Assembly (NCBI GenBank): GCA_017938285.1
Contig: JAGBBW010000095.1
Location: forward strand, 1-64,000
Source of the DNA: Lachnospiraceae bacterium
GTDB lineage: Bacteria > Bacillota > Clostridia > Lachnospirales > Lachnospiraceae
Direction: 5' to 3'
Length of the DNA stretch: 64,000 nucleotides
Part shown: one piece after another, positions 16,525 to 25,267 of the stretch
How positions within the stretch are numbered: the first letter of the stretch is position 1
How the letters are laid out: each line of letters starts with the position of its first letter
Notes under the pieces: generated by a model
The model's input: the letters and a program-made list of their open reading frames with translations, nothing else
Database searches by the model: none
Told to the model about the DNA's origin: nothing
Program-made: the position numbers and the translations under genes

Positions 16525-18255
16525 TCAGGCTCCTGTCTGTTCCAGAAATTCTCCGTACTGAGCCATAAAGGTCTTATAATACAATCCCTTCTGTTCCATA
16601 AGTTCTTCATGGGTTCCCTGTTCTGCAATGCGGCCTTCCTCCAGAAACAGAATTTCATCCGCATGTCGTACCGCAGAAATACGGTGGGCAATAATAATTT
16701 TCGTGACATCGGAAAGGGCATTCAGTTCTTTCTGGATGGCAAGTTCTGTTTCCATGTCGAGGGCAGAGGTGGAATCGTCCAGAATCAGAACCGGTGCCTG
16801 TTTGGATAAGGCTCTGGCGATACTGATTCGCTGCTTCTGCCCACCGGATAAGCCGACACCACGTTCTCCGATTAAGGTTTCCGTGCCGTCTTCCAGGTTG
16901 GAGACAAATCCGTTTGCCTGTGCCTTTGCCAGGGAAGCAGCGACTTCCTCACTGCCAACCGTATTACGTTTGCCAAACTTGACATTTTCTGCTACGGTAT
17001 CAGAGAACAGGAATACATCCTGTAATACCGGAGCCATGCTGCGGCGCAGCTGGGACAGGGAAAGTTCCTTAATGTTTACGGAATCCAGGGAAATGCTTCC
17101 TTCCGTTGGGTCATAAAAACGGCCTAACAGGTTGATAATGGAGGATTTTCCGGAACCGGTGGCCCCCATGATGCCAAGGGTTTTGCCAGCGGGCAGGGTA
17201 AAGGAAACATCCTTTAAAATCTCCTTATTATCCAGTGTGAAGGAAACGTGGTCAAAGGTAATGGAGCCGGAAACCTCCGGAAGTACGACAGGTTTCTCCG
17301 GGTCCTTAATCAGGATTTCCTCGCCGCCTACCTTCTTTAACTTCTTGTAGGAAGCAATGGCAGCAGCACATTCGTTGCCAACCCAGCCCAGAGTTTCCAT
17401 CGGCCAGACGATATAGTCGCAGTAGGCAATAAAAGCACCCAGCGTACCAAGGGTAATTTCGCCGTTGATTACCATGCGTCCGCCAAATAAAATCGTCATA
17501 ACCGGCAGAAGCTTCGTAACAAACTGGAATACCGGCTGGTAGCGGATTAAAATTTTGGACTGCTTCATGTTCAGGTCGTAGTAACGCTTGTTGTGGGACA
17601 GAAATTTTTTAATTTCGAATTTCTCTCTGGCAAAGGCCTTTACGGTACGGACACCGGCCAGATTTTCCTGAGCCACGGTATTTAATTTTGCGTTTTCCTC
17701 GCTGATGTCGGAGTACACCTTGTCAAGTTTCTTCTCCAGCACGATGGCAAGTGTACCAACTACCGGCATAAACAGAATCGGCAGAATTGCCAGCTTTGGA
17801 CTTAAGGTAATCATGTTGTACATGACAAGGCAGGTGTGGAATATAATCTCAATCATCAGCATACCGATGTAGCCGAGGCCGCCGCAGAGAATGTCTACAT
17901 CGTCCTTGATTCGTGCCATGAGTTCTCCGGTATTGGTCTTGTCAAAGTAATTGACAGACAGACTCTGGATGTGCCGGAATAAATCCTGGCGGATGTTGAC
18001 ACCAATTTTCTGGCTGGTGAGGTCGAAGGTCATTTCCTTTGCGTACTGGAAAATCGCCCGGCCCACGCCTATCATTAAAATCATACCAAGCAGTTTCAGA
18101 AGAAGTTCTGTTTTGCCTGCGGTAATGACATCGTCAATAATTCGTTTTGTAATCTGTGGTGACAGCATATCTAAGGATACGCTGGTCATTAAAAACAGGA
18201 TGGCAGCCAGATAGGCATACCAGTACCGTAGTATGTAGCGTTTGATTGGCTTCAT
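16525..18255 (-). CDS. ABC exporter half-transporter, BmrC-like subunit
   Basis: A 576-residue partner subunit. Six membrane helices precede the ATPase domain with Walker A MGATGSGKSS and signature LSGGQKQRISIAR. Walker B is VLILDDSTSALD, with D in place of the catalytic E. This degenerate site is characteristic of the BmrC-like half of heterodimeric exporters. The ORF is open 47 codons further upstream, but AGGAGG lies just before ATG 18255 and the extension is low-complexity, so the shorter form is chosen. Expression is probably controlled by the leader and attenuator at 18492-18725. Confidence 0.93.
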   Translation of the reverse strand: MKPIKRYILRYWYAYLAAILFLMTSVSLDMLSPQITKRIIDDVITAGKTELLLKLLGMILMIGVGRAIFQYAKEMTFDLTSQKIGVNIRQDLFRHIQSLSVNYFDKTNTGELMARIKDDVDILCGGLGYIGMLMIEIIFHTCLVMYNMITLSPKLAILPILFMPVVGTLAIVLEKKLDKVYSDISEENAKLNTVAQENLAGVRTVKAFAREKFEIKKFLSHNKRYYDLNMKQSKILIRYQPVFQFVTKLLPVMTILFGGRMVINGEITLGTLGAFIAYCDYIVWPMETLGWVGNECAAAIASYKKLKKVGGEEILIKDPEKPVVLPEVSGSITFDHVSFTLDNKEILKDVSFTLPAGKTLGIMGATGSGKSSIINLLGRFYDPTEGSISLDSVNIKELSLSQLRRSMAPVLQDVFLFSDTVAENVKFGKRNTVGSEEVAASLAKAQANGFVSNLEDGTETLIGERGVGLSGGQKQRISIARALSKQAPVLILDDSTSALDMETELAIQKELNALSDVTKIIIAHRISAVRHADEILFLEEGRIAEQGTHEELMEQKGLYYKTFMAQYGEFLEQTGA

Positions 18256-18491
18256 AAATCCTCCTAAGGTGTGTGTAAGGGGCTGAAAATGCAGAATATC
18301 CCCTTGGTTCAATTGTGTCAGTGGTTGAAATTGTCTGGTTTGTTTTCGGGATTTGGAACCTTGAATATCACGATTTTCTCTGAAGGGCAGCTTCACAGGC
18401 GGCTGCGTGCAGAAGAAAGAATTTTTATTCCTTTACGCTAGAAAAGAAAAGCGGCAGAAGAGCAGTAAAACCTGCAGGCCGGTTTCTTTCA

Positions 18492-18529
18492 GGAATAAAA
18501 AAAGCCGTGATACCCGGGTACCACGGCAT
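18492..18529 (-). terminator. Attenuator terminator in the exporter leader
   Basis: On the minus strand GCCGTGGTACCCGGGTATCACGGC folds back on itself (11-bp arms with one mismatch). A seven-T run follows. It lies after the leader ORF and before the exporter genes, so it stops transcripts unless something prevents its folding. Confidence 0.85.
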
Positions 18530-18570
18530 AGTTTCCATAAGAAACAATACTCTTTTTCACTTGCTGAAGG

Positions 18571-18654
18571 TTAAAAAGAGAATCCCGAGGCAGAGCCAGA
18601 TGCAATTTCGGTTGTGAAGTTAATGGTGTTACTGCTTCTCATGAAATTAAACAT
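18571..18654 (-). CDS. 27-residue leader peptide of the exporter operon
   Basis: A short ORF beginning MFNFMRSSNT and ending SASGFSF, with GAGGAAG at correct distance before ATG 18654. It is the first ORF after a perfect promoter and lies upstream of an intrinsic terminator. Its final codons and stop form the 5' arm (CTCTTTTT) of a hairpin whose 3' arm (AAAAAGAG) lies about 15 nt further on. This layout matches ribosome-mediated attenuation described for bmrB-bmrCD in Bacillus subtilis. The peptide is shorter than BmrB and no sequence homology is claimed. Confidence 0.75.
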   Translation of the reverse strand: MFNFMRSSNTINFTTEIASGSASGFSF

Positions 18655-18696
18655 AGTTCTTCCTCGCTTTCTTTAATATTTTTTCATGACGCTGTC

Positions 18697-18725
18697 ATTA
18701 TATTCCTGTGATATGTATTTGTCAA
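18697..18725 (-). promoter_or_regulatory. Consensus promoter of the exporter leader
   Basis: TTGACA and TATAAT on the minus strand are separated by exactly 17 bp, a perfect sigma-A match. Such a strong promoter before an attenuator suggests constant initiation with control at elongation. Confidence 0.88.
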
Positions 18726-18765
18726 GAGGGGAATTTTATTTTTTAAGGCTGTTTAACAAATAAGT

Positions 18766-19197
18766 TTAATCTTCAAACTCTTCTACGGTGTAGGAAGTTA
18801 TTCTGACCCCCATATCAAATAACTTATAAATAATATTTTGGAGATACCAGATGGTGTCGGTATGTCTTTTGTTAAGGAGTCTTCGGTTTATTCCTATACT
18901 CAAAGTAATTTGACTCGTATCTTGTGCCAGCAAAGAAATTCCTTCGGTTCCTTTTTCATAAAAAAGATTAATACCAATAATCTCCTGATTCTCTCTTTTT
19001 TTCGCAAGAATATTATAAATCATGTTTTCTGGTAAGTTTTGACGCTGCCAGTCATAATCATCCTGATCACCTAAAGGTAAAAACTCTGCCTGGCCTTCGC
19101 TATTATAAATAGTCCATCCGATTTGCTGAAAGAGCTTTAGAATTGTCTCTAAGTTATCAGAATAATTACTACAATCCAGGGTGATTAGTGTTTCCAT
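18766..19197 (-). CDS. Hypothetical protein, immunity-like
   Basis: A 143-residue acidic cytoplasmic protein that I cannot assign. It has no signal peptide or membrane segment. The alternating helix/strand composition, acidity and AT-rich small-gene neighbourhood resemble immunity proteins of polymorphic toxins, but no toxin gene is present. It lies 54 bp downstream of a DUF1871-like gene on the same strand. Confidence 0.55.
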   Translation of the reverse strand: METLITLDCSNYSDNLETILKLFQQIGWTIYNSEGQAEFLPLGDQDDYDWQRQNLPENMIYNILAKKRENQEIIGINLFYEKGTEGISLLAQDTSQITLSIGINRRLLNKRHTDTIWYLQNIIYKLFDMGVRITSYTVEEFED

Positions 19198-19251
19198 TTC
19201 AGATAGTTCTCCAGTCTATAAATTGTGTGTTCCCATTCTACAGCACCTAAT

Positions 19252-19500
19252 TTAGAGATTACTAATGATGTTCTTTGCTACATTTAAACATCCCACGGTA
19301 TCTTCAGCATATACATCACTTCCGAACGACATAAGGAATATTTCATTTATTTTTTGGGCTAATTTCTCTTCTGTGATATCTTGATTTGTATTAAGATACT
19401 CCTGTATTTTTTTTATTTCACTAGCATATTCATCTTTTGGTGCCAGAGGGAAGAAACCAATCGGGTCCCACTCATTTATAATTAGCAATAGTTTATCCAT
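19252..19500 (-). CDS. DUF1871-like small protein
   Basis: An 82-residue acidic protein. The INEWDPIGFFPLAPKDEYASEI opening is the hallmark I associate with DUF1871. The rest is helical (ITEEKLAQKINEIF). Members are small cytoplasmic proteins of unknown role, some found among toxin-immunity clusters. A start codon at 19500 is supported by AGGTGAT. It probably forms a two-gene unit with the gene to its left. The 280 bp to the right hold only the upstream region of the alarmone synthetase gene. Confidence 0.6.
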   Translation of the reverse strand: MDKLLLIINEWDPIGFFPLAPKDEYASEIKKIQEYLNTNQDITEEKLAQKINEIFLMSFGSDVYAEDTVGCLNVAKNIISNL

Positions 19501-19780
19501 AGTATCACCTGCGTTCCAATTAATTTTAAAAGTATTTCTTTATAGCACTTCTACAGTTTTCTGCGCATCAGGAATGCCGTCCGGTCCGTTTCCTTTTTTT
19601 CTTATTGGGAATGCTTTACCATGCTATTGTATAACTAAAACTTCCGGTATGTCCATAACAAAAGTGCACTTTCTTAAAATTTGATTAAGATTTCAAAAGT
19701 TTAAACTTTGGTAACAATTTTGTGTTATGATAGAAGTAGAAACGATACGAAGGTAAAAGAGAAAGGAATGAAAAAGTTAC

Positions 19781-20533
19781 ATGAGGAACGAAATTACCAT
19801 GCCGGATTTGTATGGAGAAATCCGGAACACTTCCGAAGAGTGGGAGCGTATGCAGCTGATTTATGACGCTGCCCTCCGGGAAGTGAATACAAAACTGGAA
19901 ACTTTGAATAATGAATTTAAAATAAAGCATCAGTATAACCCGATTGAGCATATGACTTCCCGGATTAAATCGCCGGAGAGCATTGCAAAGAAAATGAAGC
20001 ACAATGACCGGGAACTGACGGTGGAGAATATTGTGCGTTATATTAATGATGTGGCGGGTATCCGTGTTATCTGTTCTTATACGACGGACATTTACCGGAT
20101 TGCCAAGCTGATTTCGGAGCAGTCGGATGTGACGGTGCTGAAGGTGAAGGATTATATTCAGAATCCGAAGCCGAACGGTTACAAGAGTTACCACATGATA
20201 GTTACGGTGCCGATTTTCCTGTCAGATACGATTGTGAATACCAAAGTGGAAATCCAGATCCGTACCATTGCCATGGATTTCTGGGCGAGTTTAGAGCATA
20301 AGATGTATTATAAGATTGAGGGGAATGCACCGGAAAATATCCGCCGGGAATTAAAGGAATGTGCGGATCTGGTGGCGTTTCTGGACCAGAAAATGATGGC
20401 GATTAACGAAGAGATTAAGAGGTATTCCGGTGAAACAGAAGATGAAAAGGAGTTTGACGGGGAATTAAAGGCACTGTATGGCATGGTGCTGGATGAGCAG
20501 AATATTTTTGAGGAAACCATTGTGGCAGAATAG
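19781..20533 (+). CDS. Small alarmone synthetase (RelA/SpoT synthetase domain only)
   Basis: A 250-residue cytoplasmic enzyme expected to make (p)ppGpp from ATP and GTP or GDP. The synthetase core is visible: RIKSPESIAKKM, VNDVAGIRVICSYTTDIY, the G loop PKPNGYKSYHMIV, and EIQIRTIAMDFWASLEHKMYYK. There are no hydrolase, TGS or ACT domains, so it belongs to the short RelP/RelQ-like class. C-terminal helices follow. The start is unsure: ATG 19781 lies 14 nt after AAAGGA, and MPDLYG (19799) is an in-frame alternative. Confidence 0.88.
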   Translation: MRNEITMPDLYGEIRNTSEEWERMQLIYDAALREVNTKLETLNNEFKIKHQYNPIEHMTSRIKSPESIAKKMKHNDRELTVENIVRYINDVAGIRVICSYTTDIYRIAKLISEQSDVTVLKVKDYIQNPKPNGYKSYHMIVTVPIFLSDTIVNTKVEIQIRTIAMDFWASLEHKMYYKIEGNAPENIRRELKECADLVAFLDQKMMAINEEIKRYSGETEDEKEFDGELKALYGMVLDEQNIFEETIVAE

Positions 20534-20539
20534 CAGTCA

Positions 20540-20593
20540 AAAGACCCCCTGAACGGGTTCCGGAAGTATCCGGAGGCCATTCAGGGGGTCTTT
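20540..20593. terminator. Bidirectional terminator between convergent genes
   Basis: AAGACCCCCTGAA pairs perfectly with TTCAGGGGGTCTT. The stem is flanked by A's and T's and separates the alarmone synthetase gene from the convergent cell-wall hydrolase gene. Confidence 0.9.
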
Positions 20594-20617
20594 ATGAAGA
20601 TTGTATGGAAGGGAATC

Positions 20618-21967
20618 TTACGGTTTATAGAATACATGGTCTTCCAGAATATAAAACTTTTTATAATCCAGCAGGTTTGCACCATTAACGGTGCGGAAGA
20701 AAATGTAATCGCCAATATTGTTTCTGCCGGCAAGGGCTTCCATGACTGCCTTGTAGCAGATATCAGGAATTCCACGTTTCTGGGCACGGTCAATGTACTG
20801 CTGTTTGGCACCAACAAACTGTCCCGGAGCGAATAAGACTTCGGACAGGGTAGTGCCCCAGTAGCCGTTTTCCATACGGTTTAAAATAACGTTGGCAACG
20901 GCGAGCATTCCTTCATAGCTCTGGTTTCCGGCTTCGTTGCAGACAACGGTGGCGAACAGATAAATTTCGTCCGTTGTCATGGAAACTGGTGAACGGGTTG
21001 CTTCGGAAACGTTGGTAACCCGTGCTTTAGCCAGTGCTTTCTCAATTTCCAGCTGGCGTTGTCTTTCTGCGATTTCTGCCAGGGTAGAGCCGGTTTTCAT
21101 GTTGTAAATGAATTTGACATATTTTTTTGATACATAGCCGGTTTTCCCGTTTGAACGTTCAATGGCAATCCAGCCTTCTGTACTTTGTTCCAGCAGGGCA
21201 GGAAAGGTGTCAGTATTATCTGCAAGTCCGACGACATCATAGGAGGTTCCCGGACCGCTGCGGATGTTCAGACCGTTGGTTGTAATTTTTACCGACACAA
21301 GCTTGTCACTGTCACACAGGGAAATTACTTCTTCCGGGGAGAAAAGAAAGTCGGAGCTGACATAACCTTCCTCAATGGAGCCGGTGGAAATCTTTGTCCA
21401 TCCATTGGATTCTTCCAGAACATAGGCATAGGACTCGCAAGGGAGCTTTCCGATGACATCGTAATTTGTTCCCGGGCCTTTCCGGATGTTCAGATTGTCT
21501 GTAACTGCCGGAATGGTGAAGTCCGGAATAAATGGCAGCGGTGTCGGGCTTGGACTTGGAGTCGGAGTAGCCGTTGGTGTTGGAGTGGCAGTCGGAGTCG
21601 GGCTGACGGTTGGAGTCGGACTGACCGTTGGAGTCGGACTGACCGTCGGAGTCGGACTGACGGTTGGAGTCGGACTGACCGTTGGCGTCAGGTTGCTGGC
21701 TGGTGTGGTAGAACCGGTGCCATTAGTCCCAGTTGACGCAGCTTCATTCGTGGAAGTGCCGGAGACGGATTCCTGCCCATTTGCGGAATCTGGTCCGTTT
21801 GCAGCCGGAAGAGCCGCATTCTGTGTATTTTCCTGCGATGGCAGGGAGCCGTCAGCCGCATTGGTGGCTTTGGAAGCCGGACTGATAAAGGAGCCGGCCA
21901 GCATAGTACCAATAAAGAGACAGCAGGTTGCAATACATCCTAATACGAGACGATGAGTTTTTTTCAT
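20618..21967 (-). CDS. Exported SH3-domain cell-wall hydrolase (SleB/CwlJ type)
   Basis: A 449-residue secreted or membrane-anchored protein with an N-terminal hydrophobic signal segment. A low-complexity Ser/Thr/Asn region and a PTPTVSP stalk (about residues 95-150) follow. Two bacterial SH3 domains come next, each with the NIRxGPGTxYDVVG-type signature. The C-terminal hydrolase_2 domain ([33 protein letters not shown]) contains the conserved glutamate. It should cut peptidoglycan, with the SH3 domains binding the wall. The stalk is encoded by an 18-bp tandem repeat. Confidence 0.92.
   Translation of the reverse strand: MKKTHRLVLGCIATCCLFIGTMLAGSFISPASKATNAADGSLPSQENTQNAALPAANGPDSANGQESVSGTSTNEAASTGTNGTGSTTPASNLTPTVSPTPTVSPTPTVSPTPTVSPTPTVSPTPTATPTPTATPTPSPSPTPLPFIPDFTIPAVTDNLNIRKGPGTNYDVIGKLPCESYAYVLEESNGWTKISTGSIEEGYVSSDFLFSPEEVISLCDSDKLVSVKITTNGLNIRSGPGTSYDVVGLADNTDTFPALLEQSTEGWIAIERSNGKTGYVSKKYVKFIYNMKTGSTLAEIAERQRQLEIEKALAKARVTNVSEATRSPVSMTTDEIYLFATVVCNEAGNQSYEGMLAVANVILNRMENGYWGTTLSEVLFAPGQFVGAKQQYIDRAQKRGIPDICYKAVMEALAGRNNIGDYIFFRTVNGANLLDYKKFYILEDHVFYKP
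21535..21695. repeat. 18-bp minisatellite encoding a TPTVSP stalk
   Basis: About five copies of an 18-bp unit (GGAGTCGGACTGACCGTT on the + strand) give TPTVSP repeats. Shorter PTATPT and PSPSPT relatives follow. The copies differ mostly at silent third positions. Copy number is likely to vary between strains. Confidence 0.85.
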
Positions 21968-22153
21968 AGATACCCCTGTTTACCTTTCTCAATCATTCAA
22001 ATCTAAAAGTTAATAAAATGTTTCATAATGTCAATGCCAGTTAATAAAATTGTAAAAATTAACCCCATATGAGTATAACATACTTTTTTTCTGTTGAAAA
22101 GGAAAAGTTGCGTAACAGTTCAGCCCAGCCATAAACACTTGCAAAGCAAGCGG

Positions 22154-23278
22154 CTAATAAATACCGCCGATACCAAGGTCATCGTCCATGGTGTTCAGGT
22201 TATAAAGAACGAGAACATTGGTAATGTCCGGGTTTTCGTTAATAAAAGTACTGATGGAGTTTTTATAGTAACGGGTGTCTACTACATAAATTGTCTTATA
22301 GTGATTGGTGAGGAACGGCACCATACAGTTGGCGTAACTGTCTTTAATCAGGACAAGGACATTGTTATTGTCTGCGCTATGGTTTGTCACCTCAATCATC
22401 GGATGGATGTTGTTTAAAAAGTAGGAGTACTGGTCCTTGGTGTCCAGATAATCCGGGGCATACAGGGTATCCGTCACTTCCCCGGTATCATGGTAGGTGA
22501 CCGTGAGGTCTGTATTTTCCTGGGCGAATATGGTGAGTTCATCCGCTCCGGCAAAGGAGTCGTTTAATTTGGAGTAAATCGTACCCTGGAAATCGTCAGA
22601 AACTACGGTTGGAGTAAACTCGTCCATGGAGTATGGTGTCAGTCCAAGGGCATGGCAGTACTCCACATAGGCAAAATATGCACCGTAGGTGGTCCAGTGG
22701 TGGTCCAGGCGGTAGTAGAGAGGATAACCATCTTTCTGCGTAAGCAGTGCTTTTGTAATATCTACTTTGGTGGAAGAAAGTGCCGCATAGATGGTCTCTA
22801 TTTCTGCCAGCTGGTCTGCATTTCTCACATTTTGCGGAAGTTTGTCCGCATAAATGGTGACTGCGGTTGGTGCCAGCAAAAAGGCAACTTCTGCATCGGT
22901 AATCTTTTCTTCGAACCGGGTGAAGGTGGAAATAATGCGTGCCGTGTTCTCCGGTGTTTCGTATTCTTCAATAAAATAGCCATCATCGCACAGGTAAATG
23001 CCGTTGACCTGGTTTCGTCCGGTCAGGCGTTCGTACCAGGTGCGGACCGTCATAAAGGCGTCCCGCAGAGGAAAGTGGTCGCAGACATAGGTTTCAAAGT
23101 CCTGCATAAAGCTGCCGTCCGCCAGGGTTTCCAGGGAAAATTCCGGAAACTGCTCCAGGTAGCGGTTTTCCTGTTCGGAATAGTCCTTTTTTGGAAGGAG
23201 CAGCAGTCCGGCGGATAAAAGAAGGATACCGGAAAGCACTGTAATCCACACAAATTTTTTATAATTCTTTTCCATCAA
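22154..23278 (-). CDS. DHHW-family surface acylation protein (AlgX/AlgJ-like)
   Basis: A 374-residue protein with an N-terminal membrane anchor (about residues 9-27) and an extracytoplasmic SGNH-like domain. The DHHW motif (YYRLDHHWTTYGAYFAY) and the GxSY-like KDSYANCMVPFL segment fit the family that moves acetyl groups onto surface polymers with an MBOAT partner. It is the last gene of the cassette, 14 bp after the MBOAT gene. The target polymer cannot be told from this window. Confidence 0.88.
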   Translation of the reverse strand: MMEKNYKKFVWITVLSGILLLSAGLLLLPKKDYSEQENRYLEQFPEFSLETLADGSFMQDFETYVCDHFPLRDAFMTVRTWYERLTGRNQVNGIYLCDDGYFIEEYETPENTARIISTFTRFEEKITDAEVAFLLAPTAVTIYADKLPQNVRNADQLAEIETIYAALSSTKVDITKALLTQKDGYPLYYRLDHHWTTYGAYFAYVEYCHALGLTPYSMDEFTPTVVSDDFQGTIYSKLNDSFAGADELTIFAQENTDLTVTYHDTGEVTDTLYAPDYLDTKDQYSYFLNNIHPMIEVTNHSADNNNVLVLIKDSYANCMVPFLTNHYKTIYVVDTRYYKNSISTFINENPDITNVLVLYNLNTMDDDLGIGGIY

Positions 23279-23292
23279 TTAATTCCTCCATT

Positions 23293-24705
23293 TTAAAACC
23301 GGAAGTACAGGAACGGATTGTACGTGTCTGCTACCAGATAGGATACAGTAATCAGGAACAGGACAAGGCAGACAGCACAGGCACCGGAGCTGACGATTGT
23401 TTTTGCAGCGCCCTTTAAGTGGGAGACCTTTTCTTTCAGCCAGCCGGACAGCGGCATGGAAATGAGTATTGCCCCGGCCAGTACCAGACCATAATTCTGT
23501 AAATAAAAGGAAAGGTTATCCCCGACAGAAACACCGTTGGCAAAAAACATGGTGCCAAGATAGGAGAAGGCACTGCCTAAATCTTCAATGGCAAAAATGG
23601 TAAAGCCGACAATGACAATAACCACAAGATACAGGTGTCGGAATATGGCCGGACACTTTTTCAGCCCTTTACCCCAGATAAATTTTTCCAGGCAGAGCAG
23701 AACGCCGTAATAAACGCCCCAAAGCACATAATTCCAGGAAGCACCATGCCACATGCCGGTCAAAAACCAGACAACGGCAATATTAAATAAGTGCCGTCCT
23801 TTGTTGCAGCGGTTGCCGCCGAGAGGTATGTACACGTAGTCCCGGAACCAGGTGGACAGGGAGATATGCCATCTGCGCCAGAAATCCGTTACAGAATCCG
23901 CAATCAGTGGATAGTTAAAGTTTTCCATGAAATGAAAACCGAGCATCTGTCCAAGACCAATGGCCATGTCGCTGTAGGCAGAAAAGTCCAGATATAACTG
24001 CAAGGTAAAAGCAATGGCACCCAGCCATGCCATGACAAAGCCCAGTTCTTCTGTTGGAATCTGCTTTGCAGTTTCCCAGAGCATGCCAAGCTGGTTGGCC
24101 AGAAGGACTTTTTTGAATAACCCAAGGAGGAACCGCATGCCGCCGGAGAAAAATTCGTCCTTTGTAATTGTGCGGTGGTGGAGTTCTTCCCGGACGGTCT
24201 GGAACCGTACAATCGGACCGGCAATGAGCTGTGGAAACAGGGAAACATACATCAGGTAGTGAAGATAACTCCGCTCTACTTCCACTTCCCTGCGGTACAA
24301 ATCAATGGTGTAGCTCAAGGACTGGAAGACGAAAAAGCTGATTCCGATAGGAAGGGCCAGCTCCAGCAGTGGAATGTCTGTACCAAGCAGACCGTTGACA
24401 GAGCCAACTAAAAAATCGGCGTATTTGAAGAATCCCAGTGCCAGCAAATCTACAACAAGGGAGGCAATCAGGCAGAGCCGTCTGCCGGACGGGTTCTGGT
24501 CCAGCCGGTGCATGAGCCTGCCCAGACAGTAATCGGAAAAGGTCACTGCAATCATTAAAAAGACATAGACCGGTTCTCCCCAGGCATAAAAGACTAAACT
24601 GAAGAAAAGCAGTACATAATTTCTGCACTGCTTTGGTAATACGAAGTAACATAATAAAAATGCCGGGAAAAAGAAAAACAAAAAGGGTATGCTGCTAAAA
24701 ACCAT
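23293..24705 (-). CDS. MBOAT-family O-acyltransferase (AlgI/DltB-like)
   Basis: A 470-residue polytopic membrane protein with about ten hydrophobic segments. The conserved MBOAT core is visible as NFxxPLIADSVTDFWRRWHISLSTWFRDYVYIPLGGNR, followed by the invariant histidine in FLTGMWHGASWNYVLWG. It passes acyl groups from inside the cell to an outer acceptor. It sits between a DUF4358 lipoprotein and the DHHW protein with 9-14 bp gaps, so these are one operon. Confidence 0.93.
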   Translation of the reverse strand: MVFSSIPFLFFFFPAFLLCYFVLPKQCRNYVLLFFSLVFYAWGEPVYVFLMIAVTFSDYCLGRLMHRLDQNPSGRRLCLIASLVVDLLALGFFKYADFLVGSVNGLLGTDIPLLELALPIGISFFVFQSLSYTIDLYRREVEVERSYLHYLMYVSLFPQLIAGPIVRFQTVREELHHRTITKDEFFSGGMRFLLGLFKKVLLANQLGMLWETAKQIPTEELGFVMAWLGAIAFTLQLYLDFSAYSDMAIGLGQMLGFHFMENFNYPLIADSVTDFWRRWHISLSTWFRDYVYIPLGGNRCNKGRHLFNIAVVWFLTGMWHGASWNYVLWGVYYGVLLCLEKFIWGKGLKKCPAIFRHLYLVVIVIVGFTIFAIEDLGSAFSYLGTMFFANGVSVGDNLSFYLQNYGLVLAGAILISMPLSGWLKEKVSHLKGAAKTIVSSGACAVCLVLFLITVSYLVADTYNPFLYFRF

Positions 24706-24714
24706 AAAGCTCTC

Positions 24715-25203
24715 CTATTTCTTTAATGCTGCTGGAAGCTGTTCTTCCAGAGCATCTTTCTGGGAGGAAATAATCAGTACAACATAATCGCCGTTGGTGA
24801 CTACTTCACTTTTTTCTACAATCTTGAACTGTTCCGGAAGGTAATTTTCCAGCTCGCTCTTTTTCTGCTTAATAATACTTTCCAGCAGTTTTACCACAGC
24901 TTCATTGCTGCTGCCTTCCTTCATTTTAACCAGAATGATGTTTTCTGCCAGCAGGGCATCTTCTGCGGCGGCAAAGACGTATTCTTCAAAGGTGGATAAA
25001 TCCGCACCATAATAGTTGGTAATGTAGTCATCCTCCAGGCGGAGCATGGCAGGAAGTTCTACGTTTTCTGTCATCTGGGTATAAATTTCTTCCAGCGTCT
25101 GGTCTACTGTGGTACTTTCTTCGGTATTTTTGCCACCACAGCCGGCAAGTACGCCGAAGCTAAGCAGCAGGATGGCGGTGAGTAAGAATAATTTCTGTTT
25201 CAT
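24715..25203 (-). CDS. DUF4358 lipoprotein
   Basis: A 162-residue lipoprotein. The signal peptide ends in lipobox VLAGC. The rest is a small alpha/beta domain with the LEEIYTQMTENVELPAMLRLEDDYITNYYGAD opening that I associate with DUF4358, a family often found beside MBOAT/DHHW genes in Clostridia. Its molecular role is unknown. The context suggests an accessory part of the acylation machinery at the outer membrane face. The gene begins 64 bp after the SGNH lipoprotein. Confidence 0.82.
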   Translation of the reverse strand: MKQKLFLLTAILLLSFGVLAGCGGKNTEESTTVDQTLEEIYTQMTENVELPAMLRLEDDYITNYYGADLSTFEEYVFAAAEDALLAENIILVKMKEGSSNEAVVKLLESIIKQKKSELENYLPEQFKIVEKSEVVTNGDYVVLIISSQKDALEEQLPAALKK

Positions 25204-25267
25204 AGGGTGATAACCTCCGTTTGTTTGTTTCTGTCACAGACTCATAAGGAACTTCCGGGAAAATGCA

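Noticed and set aside
18492..18530. GGTACC near a terminator upstream of the ABC exporter, suggesting a T-box
   Set aside because: There is no stem I or AGGGTGG-type T-box sequence. GGTACC is part of the terminator stem, and a leader ORF explains the region better.
21535..21695. Regular 18-bp repeats that could suggest a CRISPR array
   Set aside because: The repeats are contiguous without spacers and translate in frame to a TPTVSP stalk of the cell-wall hydrolase.
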